Below are positions 18,280 to 27,100 of a stretch of 64,000 nucleotides of DNA, piece after piece. A program made the translations under genes and the position numbers. The stretch is from Mycolicibacterium sp. GF69 (GTDB lineage: Bacteria > Actinomycetota > Actinomycetes > Mycobacteriales > Mycobacteriaceae). The first letter of the stretch is position 1. The number at the start of each line of letters is the position of its first letter. The DNA is taken from the NCBI RefSeq assembly GCF_003284965.1, contig NZ_QMEW01000001.1:310001-374000 (forward strand). The letters are read 5' to 3'. The notes under the pieces were generated by a model, which was given only the letters and a program-made list of their open reading frames with translations, did no database searches and was not told the DNA's origin.

Positions 18280-19578
18280 TCAGGCCTCGAGAATGGCCGC
18301 GACGCCCTGGCCGCCGGCCGCGCAGATAGAGATCAGTCCGCGTACCGGTTGACCGGTCTCCTTCTTCTTGTCGGCCAGTTGCTTGGCCAACTGCGCGACG
18401 ATGCGCCCGCCGGTCGCGGCGAACGGATGACCCGACGCCAGCGAGGACCCGTTGACGTTGAGCTTGGAGCGGTCGATGGCGCCCAGCGCCTTGTCCAGGC
18501 CAAGGCGCTCCTTGCAGTACTCCTCGGACTCGAATGCCTGCAGGTGTGCGAGCACCACCGACGCGAACGCCTCATGGATCTCGTAGAAGTCGAAATCCTG
18601 CAGGTTCAGGCCGTTTCGCGCCAGCAGCCGCGGTACCGCGTACGTCGGCGCCATCAGCAGGCCGTCCTTGCCGTTGACGTAGTCAACCGCGGCGGTTTCC
18701 GCGTCGACGAGATAGGCGAGCGGCTCGATGTCGTGCGCGGAGGCCCACTCGTCGGTGGCCAGCAGGGACACCGACGCGCCATCGGTCAGCGGCGTCGAGT
18801 TGCCCGCGGTCATGGTCGCGTCGCCGTTGCGGACACCGAACACGGGCTTGAGTTTGGCGAGCTTCTCCGCTGACGAGTCTGCCCGCAGGTTGTTGTCGCG
18901 GTAGACGCCGAGGAACGGCGTGACGAGGTCGTCGAAGAAGCCGCGGTCATAGGCGGCCGTCATGTTGCGGTGGCTCGCGGCCGCCAGTTCGTCCTGATCG
19001 GTGCGCTTGATCCCCATCTCCTTGGCGGTGACGGCGGCGTGCTCGCCCATCGACATGCCGGTGCGGGGCTCGCTGTTCACCGGGATCTGGATGCCCAGCG
19101 AGGCGGGCAGCTTGCCGACCAGCTTCAGCCGGTCGATGTTGGACTTCGATCGGCGCAGCCCGAGCAGCGTGCGGCGAAGGTCGTCACCGAGTGCGATCGG
19201 GGCGTCCGAGGCGGTGTCCACACCACCGGCCGCGGCCACGTCGTAGCGGCCCGCGGCGATGCCATCGGCCGCGGCGACCGTCGCCTGCAGTCCGGTGCCG
19301 CACGCCTGCTGGATGTCGAATGCCGGCGTGTACGACGACAGCGCACTGCCCAGGACGCACTCGCGGATCAGGTTGAAGTCGCGGCTGTGCTTGAGCACCG
19401 CACCGCCGATCACCGCGCCGAGGGTTTCCCCCGACAGGTTGAAGCGGTCGATGAGGCCGCTCAGCGCGGCGGTGAACATGTCCTGGTTGGACGCGTTGGC
19501 GTACGCGCCGTCGGAACGGGCGAAAGGAATTCTGTTGCCACCGAGAATGGCGACGCGTCGGCGGGTATCACTAGCCAT
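18280..19578 (-). CDS. fadA2: Acetyl-CoA acyltransferase (thiolase) FadA2
   Basis: This 432-aa thiolase cleaves or condenses 3-ketoacyl-CoA. The nucleophile is C93 in DIQQACGTGLQA. The His motif is NxxGG-like (GSSLASGHPFAATGGR), a second His lies in EIHEAFA, and the C-terminal acid/base Cys is in SICAAGGQG. The ATG at 19578 is preceded by TACTAT and 6 nt, so the transcript is probably leaderless. It is divergent from fabG4 over 45 bp, as in M. tuberculosis Rv0243/Rv0242c. The frame happens to stay open far upstream through fabG4, which is a GC effect and not coding. Confidence 0.95.
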   Translation of the reverse strand: MASDTRRRVAILGGNRIPFARSDGAYANASNQDMFTAALSGLIDRFNLSGETLGAVIGGAVLKHSRDFNLIRECVLGSALSSYTPAFDIQQACGTGLQATVAAADGIAAGRYDVAAAGGVDTASDAPIALGDDLRRTLLGLRRSKSNIDRLKLVGKLPASLGIQIPVNSEPRTGMSMGEHAAVTAKEMGIKRTDQDELAAASHRNMTAAYDRGFFDDLVTPFLGVYRDNNLRADSSAEKLAKLKPVFGVRNGDATMTAGNSTPLTDGASVSLLATDEWASAHDIEPLAYLVDAETAAVDYVNGKDGLLMAPTYAVPRLLARNGLNLQDFDFYEIHEAFASVVLAHLQAFESEEYCKERLGLDKALGAIDRSKLNVNGSSLASGHPFAATGGRIVAQLAKQLADKKKETGQPVRGLISICAAGGQGVAAILEA

Positions 19579-19584
19579 GCACCC

Positions 19585-19617
19585 ATAGTACCCACCCTTC
19601 TTACTCTGGAGTAAGTT
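19585..19617. promoter_or_regulatory. Divergent leaderless promoters and central operator of fadA2/fabG4
   Basis: Within the 45-bp intergenic region, fadA2 has a -10 box TACTAT (reverse of 19585-19590) 6 nt before its ATG. FabG4 has TAAGTT (19612-19617) 6 nt before its ATG. Between them lies the inverted repeat CTTACTC-TG-GAGTAAG (19600-19615), overlapping the fabG4 -10. A repressor bound there could control both genes. The core matches the element before fadE5. Confidence 0.65.
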
Positions 19618-19623
19618 CGTCTC

Positions 19624-20976
19624 ATGGCTTCCGATCTGTACTCGCAAATCGTCCACTCGACGCCCGGATCGTTCCTCGCCAAGCAACTCGGTATCCCCCA
19701 GCCCGAGACGCTGCGCCGCTACCAGCCGGGCGATCCGCCGCTGGCCGGCACGTTGCTCATCGGCGGGGCGGGCCGCGTCGTCGAACCGCTGCGCACCGCG
19801 CTGGCCGAGGATTACGACGTCGTCTCCAACAATCTGGGCGGCCGATGGGCCGACTCCTTCGGCGGGTTGGTGTACGACGCGACCGGCATCACCGACCCCG
19901 CCGGGCTCAAGGGCCTGTATGAGTTCTTCACCCCGCTGCTGCGCAACCTCGGCCCGTCCGGGCGCGTGGTCGTCGTGGGCACCACGCCCGAGCAGACGGA
20001 CAGTGAGCACGAGCGCATCGCGCAGCGCGCGCTGGAGGGCTTCACCCGCTCGCTGGGCAAGGAGATGCGCCGCGGAGCGACCGTGAACCTGGTCTACCTG
20101 TCGCCCGACGCCAAACCGGCCGCGACTGGCCTGGAGTCGACGATGCGGTTCCTGCTGTCGGGCAAGTCGGCCTACGTCGACGGGCAGGTATTCCACGTCG
20201 GCGCGGCTGACTCGGCGCCGCCGGCGGATTGGGACCGGCCGCTGGACGGCAAGGTCGCGATCGTGACGGGCGCCGCCCGAGGTATCGGCGCGACGATCGC
20301 CGAGATTTTTTCGCGCGACGGCGCCAAAGTGGTGTGCATCGACGTAGAACAGGCCGCCGAAGCACTCGGCAAGACTGCCTCCAAGGTCGGTGGCACCGCG
20401 CTGACGCTCGACGTGACCGCCCCCGATGCGGTCGACAAGATCACCGAGCACTTGCGCGAGGTGTACGACGGGCGCGCCGACATCCTTATCAACAACGCCG
20501 GTATCACGCGCGACAAACTGCTCGCCAACATGGATGAGGGTCGTTGGGACTCCGTCGTCGCGGTGAATCTTGTTGCACCGCTGGCTCTCACGGAGGGGCT
20601 GGTCAACAACGGCGTGCTCGGCGATGGCGGCCGGGTGGTCGGGCTGTCCTCGATGGCGGGCATCGCGGGCAACCGTGGGCAGACCAACTACGCGGCCACC
20701 AAGGCCGGCATGATCGGGCTCACCGACAGCCTGTCGGAGGCCTACGCGGACAAGGGCGTGACGGTCAACGCGGTGGCGCCCGGGTTCATCGAAACCAAGA
20801 TGACCGAGGCGATTCCATTGGCCACCCGCGAGGTGGGCAGGCGGCTGAACTCGCTGTATCAGGGCGGCCAACCGGTCGACGTCGCCGAGACCATCGCCTA
20901 CTTCGCGAGCCCTGCGTCCAACGCCGTGTCCGGCAACACGGTTCGGGTGTGCGGCCAGGCGTGGCTGGGTGCGTGA
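19624..20976 (+). CDS. fabG4: High-molecular-weight 3-ketoacyl-thioester reductase FabG4
   Basis: This 450-aa two-domain SDR reduces 3-ketoacyl-CoA/ACP. The N-terminal 200 residues form the flavodoxin-like extra domain that marks FabG4 over normal 250-aa FabG. The C-terminal SDR domain has [32 protein letters not shown] and the catalytic Y356xxxK360 in NYAATKAG. FabG4 enzymes are known to prefer NADH. Its stop is 1 nt before the htdX ATG, so the two are co-translated. The ATG follows a -10 box by 6 nt, which predicts a leaderless mRNA. With HtdX it can supply the reduction/dehydration half of a chain-modifying cycle. Confidence 0.95.
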   Translation: MASDLYSQIVHSTPGSFLAKQLGIPQPETLRRYQPGDPPLAGTLLIGGAGRVVEPLRTALAEDYDVVSNNLGGRWADSFGGLVYDATGITDPAGLKGLYEFFTPLLRNLGPSGRVVVVGTTPEQTDSEHERIAQRALEGFTRSLGKEMRRGATVNLVYLSPDAKPAATGLESTMRFLLSGKSAYVDGQVFHVGAADSAPPADWDRPLDGKVAIVTGAARGIGATIAEIFSRDGAKVVCIDVEQAAEALGKTASKVGGTALTLDVTAPDAVDKITEHLREVYDGRADILINNAGITRDKLLANMDEGRWDSVVAVNLVAPLALTEGLVNNGVLGDGGRVVGLSSMAGIAGNRGQTNYAATKAGMIGLTDSLSEAYADKGVTVNAVAPGFIETKMTEAIPLATREVGRRLNSLYQGGQPVDVAETIAYFASPASNAVSGNTVRVCGQAWLGA

Positions 20977-20977
20977 C

Positions 20978-21820
20978 ATGTCGCAACCATCCGGGCTGAT
21001 GAACCTCGCGCGCGCCGCGGCGGGCGCGCTGCCTTTCGTGCCGCGCAGCGAGACACTGCCCGAGCGCACGCTGACCGTCGACGACCTGAGCATCGATCCC
21101 GAGAACGTGGCTGCCTACGCGGCGGTGACGGGGCTGCAGTTCGGGGACACCGTCCCGCTGACGTACCCGTTCGCGTTGACGTTCCCAACTCTGATGTCGT
21201 TGGTCACCGGCTTCGACTTCCCTTTCGCGGCAATGGGTTCGGTGCACATCGAGAATCACATCACCCAGCACCGTCCGATCGCGGTCACCGACTCCGTGTC
21301 GGTGAAGGTGCACGCGGAGAACCTGCGCGAGCACCGGCGTGGGCTGCTGGTCGACATCCTCACCGACGTCAGCGTCGGAAATGAACTGGCGTGGCAGCAG
21401 GTGACGACGTTTTTGCACCAGCAGCGCACCAGCCTGTCCGACGAGCCGAAGCCGCCGCCGCAGAAGCAGCCGAAGCTGGGCCCGCCGAATGCGGTGCTGC
21501 GCATCACGCCCGGTCAGATCCGGCACTACGCCTCGGTCGGCGGCGACCACAACCCGATCCACACCAACGCGGTCGCCGCGAAGCTGTTCGGCTTTCCCAC
21601 GGTGATCGCGCACGGGATGTTCAGCGCGGCAGCGGTTCTGGCGAACATCGAGGGTCAGCTGCCGGGCGCGGTCAAGTATTCGGTGAAGTTCGCCAAGCCG
21701 GTCGTGCTGCCCGCCAGCGCCGGACTGTACGTCGACAGGGTGTCCGACGGATGGGATCTGACGCTGCGGCACCTGAAGAAGGGCGACCCGCACCTGTTCG
21801 GGACGGTGCGCTCGCTGTAG
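20978..21820 (+). CDS. htdX: 3-hydroxyacyl-thioester dehydratase HtdX (MaoC-like)
   Basis: This 280-aa protein is a double hot-dog of the mycobacterial Htd type. The C-terminal MaoC domain carries the hydratase-2 motif YASVGGDHNPIHTN with its catalytic Asp and His, then FPTVIAHGMFSAAAVL. The N-terminal hot-dog lacks the motif, as usual. It starts 1 nt after fabG4, an operon arrangement kept in M. tuberculosis (Rv0241c). A GTG at 20969 would add three residues, but the ATG at 20978 gives the family length. Confidence 0.93.
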   Translation: MSQPSGLMNLARAAAGALPFVPRSETLPERTLTVDDLSIDPENVAAYAAVTGLQFGDTVPLTYPFALTFPTLMSLVTGFDFPFAAMGSVHIENHITQHRPIAVTDSVSVKVHAENLREHRRGLLVDILTDVSVGNELAWQQVTTFLHQQRTSLSDEPKPPPQKQPKLGPPNAVLRITPGQIRHYASVGGDHNPIHTNAVAAKLFGFPTVIAHGMFSAAAVLANIEGQLPGAVKYSVKFAKPVVLPASAGLYVDRVSDGWDLTLRHLKKGDPHLFGTVRSL

Positions 21821-21850
21821 CCGGTGTTGATTCTGCGCTGAGGGCGTCGG

Positions 21851-22495
21851 CTACTCGGACGACTGCGCCGCAGCGGCAGAGTGAACGGATGGTTCCGGGT
21901 TTTCGGCGGGCGTGCCCTTCAGGCCGCGCCAGAACAGGTTGATCATCAGTTCGGCGGCCTCGTCCACACCAGCGTCGCCCGTGCTGACCCGCGACGCCAC
22001 CGCCTCGCCGGCCCCGACCAACGCGACGGCCATCATGTCGAAGTCGGTGTCGGGCTCGGGGTTTCGGGTGCCCGAGCGCAGCAGCCTGCCGACCAGGTCG
22101 ATGATCCGCTCGCGTCCCTCCCGCACGGTATGGGCGAACGCCTGAGAGCTGGTGGCCTGGCTGTAGAGCACCATCCACGACGCCCGATTGGCGTCGATGT
22201 AGTTCAGGAACGCCAGAACGGCGTTGCGCAGCAGGTCTTTCGGGCTCTGCTTGAAGTCGATCCGGCTGCGGACGTCGTCGACGAACCGGGCCAGTTCCCG
22301 ATCGAGACACGCCGCGAACAACTCCTCTTTGGAGCCGTAGTACAGGTAGAGCATCGGCTTGGAGATCTGCGCTTGCGCGGCGATCGCGTCCATCGACGTC
22401 TCGTGGTAGCCGTTGACCGAGAAGATCTGCACCGCAGCGTCCAGCATCTGCTGTTCACGCACCGCGCGCGGCAACCGCTTGGTTCCTCCGGCCAT
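21851..22495 (-). CDS. TetR-family transcriptional regulator (Rv0238-like)
   Basis: This 214-aa regulator has an N-terminal TetR helix-turn-helix (residues about 10-58: QQMLDAAVQIFSVNGYHETS, then KPMLYLYYGSKEELF) and a variable ligand-binding C-terminus. It converges on htdX with a 30-bp gap and has its own promoter: TACGCT lies 6 nt before the ATG, which predicts a leaderless mRNA. Its position next to fabG4-htdX makes it the best local candidate for the TTAC-N6-GTAA operators upstream of fadE5 and fabG4/fadA2, but its own promoter does not show that palindrome. Confidence 0.9.
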   Translation of the reverse strand: MAGGTKRLPRAVREQQMLDAAVQIFSVNGYHETSMDAIAAQAQISKPMLYLYYGSKEELFAACLDRELARFVDDVRSRIDFKQSPKDLLRNAVLAFLNYIDANRASWMVLYSQATSSQAFAHTVREGRERIIDLVGRLLRSGTRNPEPDTDFDMMAVALVGAGEAVASRVSTGDAGVDEAAELMINLFWRGLKGTPAENPEPSVHSAAAAQSSE

Positions 22496-22531
22496 TGCAC
22501 CAGCGTAAGCAATCGACGAGCGCCGAGTGTC

Positions 22532-22579
22532 AGCAGCGGGTGGCGGGCGGGAACTAGCAGCGGGTGGTGGGCGGGAATT
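22532..22579. repeat. 24-bp tandem repeat at the lpqI 3' end
   Basis: Two copies of AGCAGCGGGTGG(C/T)GGGCGGGAA(C/T)T lie head to tail, followed by the first seven bases of a third. The lpqI stop codon falls at the second junction. This looks like a small local duplication. Confidence 0.8.
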
Positions 22580-23786
22580 AGCAGCGCGGGTTGGGCCCCT
22601 TCATCGCCGCGAGTCGCAGCACCGAGGCGTCGACGCTGGACATCGACAGCTCGCCAGCGTCGACCGCCTTTTCCAGCCGGTCCAGCACCGCGGCAACCTC
22701 GCCGGTGGTCACCCACAACGCGGTGTCGGCGCCGGCCTGCAGGCTGCGCAGCACGGCCTCGGCCACTCCGAAGCGATCCGAGATCGCCTGCATCGAGGAG
22801 AGGTCGTCGGTGAACACCGGACCGTTGAACGGCGGCCCGCCGTAGGAGCCGGACCTCAGGAGGCCGTAGGCCGCCGGGCTCAGGCTCGCCGGGTCGTTGC
22901 CGGTGAGTCCGGGCACCTGCATGTGGCCGACCATCACGCCGACCGGAGCCTGGGTAGTCAGCGTCCGGTACGGCACCAGGTCGGTGTTCTGCAGATCCGC
23001 GATCGGCGGGGTGCTGACGCTGCCGGTGTGCGAGTCGCCCGAGCCTGAGCCGTGTCCGGGGAAGTGCTTGAGGACGGGCAGTACTCCCGCATCGCGCAAC
23101 CCGCGGGCGTATGCGCCCGCGTAGTCGGTGACGACGGTCGGATCCGAACCAAAGGACCGGTCCCCGATGACGCCGTCGACATTGGCTGCGTCGGTGACGT
23201 CGACGACCGGGGCGAAGTCGATGGTGATCCCCAGCCCGCGCATCGCCTGACCGCGCCGCAGCGCGATGTCGTAGACCTGTTCGGGTGTGTTCGTCTGTGC
23301 CAGCACCCGAGGCGCGGGCTGCGACCCGATGATCGAGGCCAGCCGCGACACCCGGCCGCCTTCTTCATCGACGCTGACCGCCAGCGGGAGCGGGGTCGCC
23401 GCGCCCGCGATGCCACGCAGCTGATCCCCCATGATCGACAGGTCCGTCCAGCTGCCGATCATGATGCCGCCGACGTGATGGGTGTCGACGACCGCGCGCG
23501 CATCGGCCGCGCCGGTAACCCCGACCATCAGGAGTTGTGCGAGCTTGTCGCGGGTCGACATGGACGACAGCAGGGAATCCCCGGTGCCGCACGCGGGCGC
23601 TGCGGGCGCCCCCGGAGGTGCGGCCGGGGCATTCGGCAGGGCGTTGGCGGCCTTCGTCAGAGGCGCCTCGGAAATCGGGGCCGGGGTTTGCTCGGCGGGC
23701 GGCGAACAGGCCAGCACGAGCCCGGACAGTGCCACCAGTGCGCAGTAGGCGCGGGTTCTCGATGTCGTCCTCGGAGTCAAGGCCAT
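22578..23786 (-). CDS. lpqI: Lipoprotein beta-N-acetylglucosaminidase LpqI (GH3, NagZ-type)
   Basis: This 402-aa secreted lipoprotein has a signal peptide ending in the lipobox LVLAC (C27), a Pro/Ala-rich linker, and a GH3 catalytic domain. The NagZ loop with the acid/base His-Asp pair is in KHFPGHGSGSGDSHTG, and the probable nucleophile Asp is in VFTDDLSSMQ. LpqI is known in mycobacteria to remove N-acetylglucosamine during cell-wall recycling. The ATG is preceded by TACTGT and 8 nt, so the mRNA may be leaderless or nearly so. It is followed by TetR on the same strand after an 82-bp gap that holds the tandem repeat. Confidence 0.93.
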   Translation of the reverse strand: MALTPRTTSRTRAYCALVALSGLVLACSPPAEQTPAPISEAPLTKAANALPNAPAAPPGAPAAPACGTGDSLLSSMSTRDKLAQLLMVGVTGAADARAVVDTHHVGGIMIGSWTDLSIMGDQLRGIAGAATPLPLAVSVDEEGGRVSRLASIIGSQPAPRVLAQTNTPEQVYDIALRRGQAMRGLGITIDFAPVVDVTDAANVDGVIGDRSFGSDPTVVTDYAGAYARGLRDAGVLPVLKHFPGHGSGSGDSHTGSVSTPPIADLQNTDLVPYRTLTTQAPVGVMVGHMQVPGLTGNDPASLSPAAYGLLRSGSYGGPPFNGPVFTDDLSSMQAISDRFGVAEAVLRSLQAGADTALWVTTGEVAAVLDRLEKAVDAGELSMSSVDASVLRLAAMKGPNPRC

Positions 23787-23887
23787 GGGCCTCGACAGTA
23801 ACGGCTGTCGAAGCTCAGTTCTATCTCACGGTCGGCGAGCCTCGTCTGCCGTCAGATCTGCGCGGCGTGCGGCACACGGTGATCTGC

Positions 23888-23893
23888 TACTTT
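23888..23893 (+). promoter_or_regulatory. -10 box of the DUF2613 gene (leaderless)
   Basis: TACTTT ends 6 nt before the GTG at 23900, the spacing of mycobacterial leaderless transcripts. It also supports the choice of that GTG as start. Confidence 0.55.
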
Positions 23894-23899
23894 GGCCGG

Positions 23900-24073
23900 G
23901 TGGATCGGTTTCTTGTGCCCGCCGCGGCCAGCATCGTCGTCGGCCTGCTGCTGGGCGCGGCAGCCGTTTTCGGTGTGACGCTGATGGTGCAGCAGGACAA
24001 CAGGCCTCCTCTGCAAGCGGGCGATCCAGCGTCGTCGGTACTCAACAGGGTCGAGTACGGCGACCGCAGCTGA
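23900..24073 (+). CDS. Small DUF2613 membrane protein (Rv0236A-like)
   Basis: This 57-aa protein is one N-terminal transmembrane helix (FLVPAAASIVVGLLLGAAAVF, residues about 4-24) followed by a short hydrophilic tail ending RVEYGDRS. It matches in size and position the small protein that precedes aftD in mycobacteria. The GTG start is supported by a TACTTT box 6 nt upstream. The gene ends 43 bp before the aftD TTG in the same direction, so it probably shares the aftD transcript. Function is unknown; a role tied to AftD or arabinan assembly is a guess from conserved neighbourhood. Confidence 0.85.
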   Translation: MDRFLVPAAASIVVGLLLGAAAVFGVTLMVQQDNRPPLQAGDPASSVLNRVEYGDRS

Positions 24074-24116
24074 ATCCCGGGCCGCCGCTGAGACGGCCCC
24101 GCTCTCCCGGCGCTGG

Positions 24117-27100
24117 TTGTGGGTGGCCGCTGCGACGGCGCTGGTCCTGACTTTCGCCCAGTCACCCGGCCAGATCTCGCCCGACACCAAACTCGATCTC
24201 ACCGCCAACCCGCTGCGGTTCCTCGCCCGCGCGTTCGACCTGTGGAACAGCGAGCTCCCGTTTGGGCAGGCGCAGAACCAGGCGTACGGCTACCTGTTCC
24301 CGCACGGCACTTTCTTCTTGATCGGTGACGTCGTCGGGCTGCCCGGCTGGGTGACCCAGCGGCTGTGGTGGGCGCTGCTGCTGGTCGTCGGGTTCTGGGG
24401 CGTGGTGCGAGTGGCGGAGGCCTTGAACGACGGCCGGGGCATCGGCAGCCCGACGTCCCGGGTGATCGCCGCCGTCGCGTACGCGTTGTCGCCGCGGGTG
24501 CTGACCACGCTCGGCGCGATCTCCTCGGAGACGCTGCCGATGATGCTGGCGCCGTGGGTGCTGCTGCCGGTGATCTTGGTGTTGCAGGGCGGGTCCGGAG
24601 GGGTGGGAGGTAGACAGGGCAATCCGGGGGTTCGGGTGCTGGCAATGCGGTCCGCGGTGGCGATCGCGCTGATGGGTGCGGTCAACGCGGTGGCCACTCT
24701 CACCGCCTGCCTGTGCGCGGCCATCTGGTTGGCATGTCACCGCCCCACCAGGCTTTGGTGGCGATTCACCGCGTGGTGGGCGCTGGGCATCGCGCTGGCG
24801 GTGCTGTGGTGGGCGGTCGCGCTCGTGCTGCTGGGCCGCGTCAGCCCACCGTTCCTCGACTTCATCGAATCGTCGGGCGTCACGACCCGGTGGATGTCGC
24901 TGACCGAGATGCTGCGCGGCACCGATGCCTGGACACCGTTCGTCGCACCGAATGCGACAGCGGGCGCGACGCTGGTGACCGGTTCGGTCGCCGTGCTGGC
25001 CACCACGCTGGTCGCGGCCGCCGGCCTCGCCGGACTGGCCATGAAGACCATGCCCGCCCGGGGGCGGCTGATCACCATTCTGTTGGTCGGCGTCACGCTG
25101 CTGGCGGTCGGCTACTCCGGCGGGCTGGGGTCACCGTTCGCACAGCAGGTTCAGGAATTCCTCGATGCGTCCGGCACGCCGCTGCGCAACCTGCACAAGC
25201 TCGAGCCGCTGCTGCGGCTGCCGCTCATGCTGGGGCTGGCACACCTGCTCGGCCGCATCCCGCTGCCGGGCAGTGCGCCACGCGCGGAGTGGACGACCGC
25301 GCTCGCGCACCCCGAACGCGACAAGCGTGTCGCAGTGGGAATCGTGGTGCTGGTCGCGCTGGCCGCCGGTTCGTCGCTGGCGTGGACGGGAAGACTCACT
25401 CCGCCAGGCGCTTTCGACGCGATACCGCAGTACTGGCACGACACCGCCGACTGGCTCGACGCTCACAACACCGGCGGTCGTGTCCTGGTGGCGCCCGGTG
25501 CGCCGTTCGCCACCCAGGTATGGGGCAACAGCCACGACGAACCGCTGCAGGTACTCGGCGACAGCCCATGGGGCGTCCGTGACTCGATCCCGCTGACCCC
25601 GCCGCAGACCATTCGCGCCCTGGACTCCGTCCAGCGACTTTTCGCCGCGGGCCGGCCGTCCGCCGGGCTAGCCGACACCCTTGCCCGCCAGGGTATTTCG
25701 TATGTCGTGGTGCGCAACGACCTCGATCCCGAGTCGTCGCGCTCGGCGCGCCCGCTGCTGGTGCACCGCGCCATCGACGGCTCACCCGGCCTAGAGAAGG
25801 TAGCCGAGTTCGGCGATCCGGTCGGCCCCGGCAGTTTGGCCGGGTTCGTCTCCGACAGCGGCCTGCGACCGCGCTACCCCGCCGTCGAGATCTACCGGGT
25901 GCATGCCGAAACGCCGGTGACGCCCTACCTCGTCGACACCGAACGGATGGCGCGCGTCGACGGCGCACCCGAGGCGCTGCTGCGACTCGACGAGCGTCGC
26001 CGACTGCTGAGTCAACCGCCGCTGGGCCCGATGCTGTTGACCGCGGACGCCGAACGCGCGGGTGTGCCCGACCCCCCGGGAACCGGGGTCACCGTCACCG
26101 ACACCCCGCTCGCGCGTGAAACCGATTACGGCCGCGTCGACGATCACTCGTCGGCGATCCGCTCCCCCGGCGATGCGCGGCACACCCATAACCGCGTCAT
26201 CGACTATCCCTCTCCTGGAGCCGATCTCGTTTACGGACAGTGGAACGGCGGCCGCGTCTCGGTGTCGAGTTCGGCGGCCGACTCCACCGCGCTTCCCAAC
26301 GTCGCACCCGCCGCCGGACCGGCCGCAGCCATCGATGCCGACCCGTCGACGAGTTGGGTCTCCAACTCGCTGCAGTCGGCGGTCGGGCAGTGGCTGCAGG
26401 TGGACTTCGACCATCCGGTCACCAACGCGACGATCGCGGTCACGCCCAGCGCCACCGCGGTCGGCGCGCAGATCCGCCGCATGGAGATCTCAACAGTGAA
26501 CGGCACCAGCACGATGCGTTTCGACGAGGCAGGAAAGTCGCTGACCGCGGCGCTGCCGTATGGGGAGTCACCGTGGGTGCGGATCACCGCGGTGGCCACC
26601 GACGACGGATCGCCAGGTGTGCAGTTCGGGCTCACCGACATCGCCGTCACCCAGTACGACGCCAACGGCTTCGCCCATCCGGTCAGCCTGCGCCATACCG
26701 TCGCAGTGCCCGGCCCTCCCCCGGGTTCCGCTGTGGCGCAGTGGGATCTGGGTTCGGAGTTGCTGGGCCGGTCGGGCTGTGCGCGCAGCCCGACGGGCGT
26801 CAGGTGCGCGGCACTGATGGCGTTGTCCCCCGAAGAGCCGGTGAACCTCAGCCGGACGCTGACCGTGCCGGCGCCGATCGCGGTGACGCCGACCGTGTGG
26901 GTGCGCGCCCGCCAGGGACCCAAACTGGCCGATCTGGTCAGCGCACCGGGAGCCGCCCGCGCCCTGGGCGAAGCCGATCCGATCGACGTGCTCGGCTCGG
27001 CCTACGCTGCGGCCGACGGTGATCCCGGCACCGCGTGGACCGCCCCTCAGCGCGTCGTGCAGCACGGAACGCCGGCCACACTGACGTTGAAACTTCCTCG

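Noticed and set aside
18280..21093. Long minus-strand open frame extending fadA2 to 937 codons
   Set aside because: The upstream part is antisense to fabG4 and htdX, has no thiolase homology and reflects high GC. The thiolase starts at 19578.
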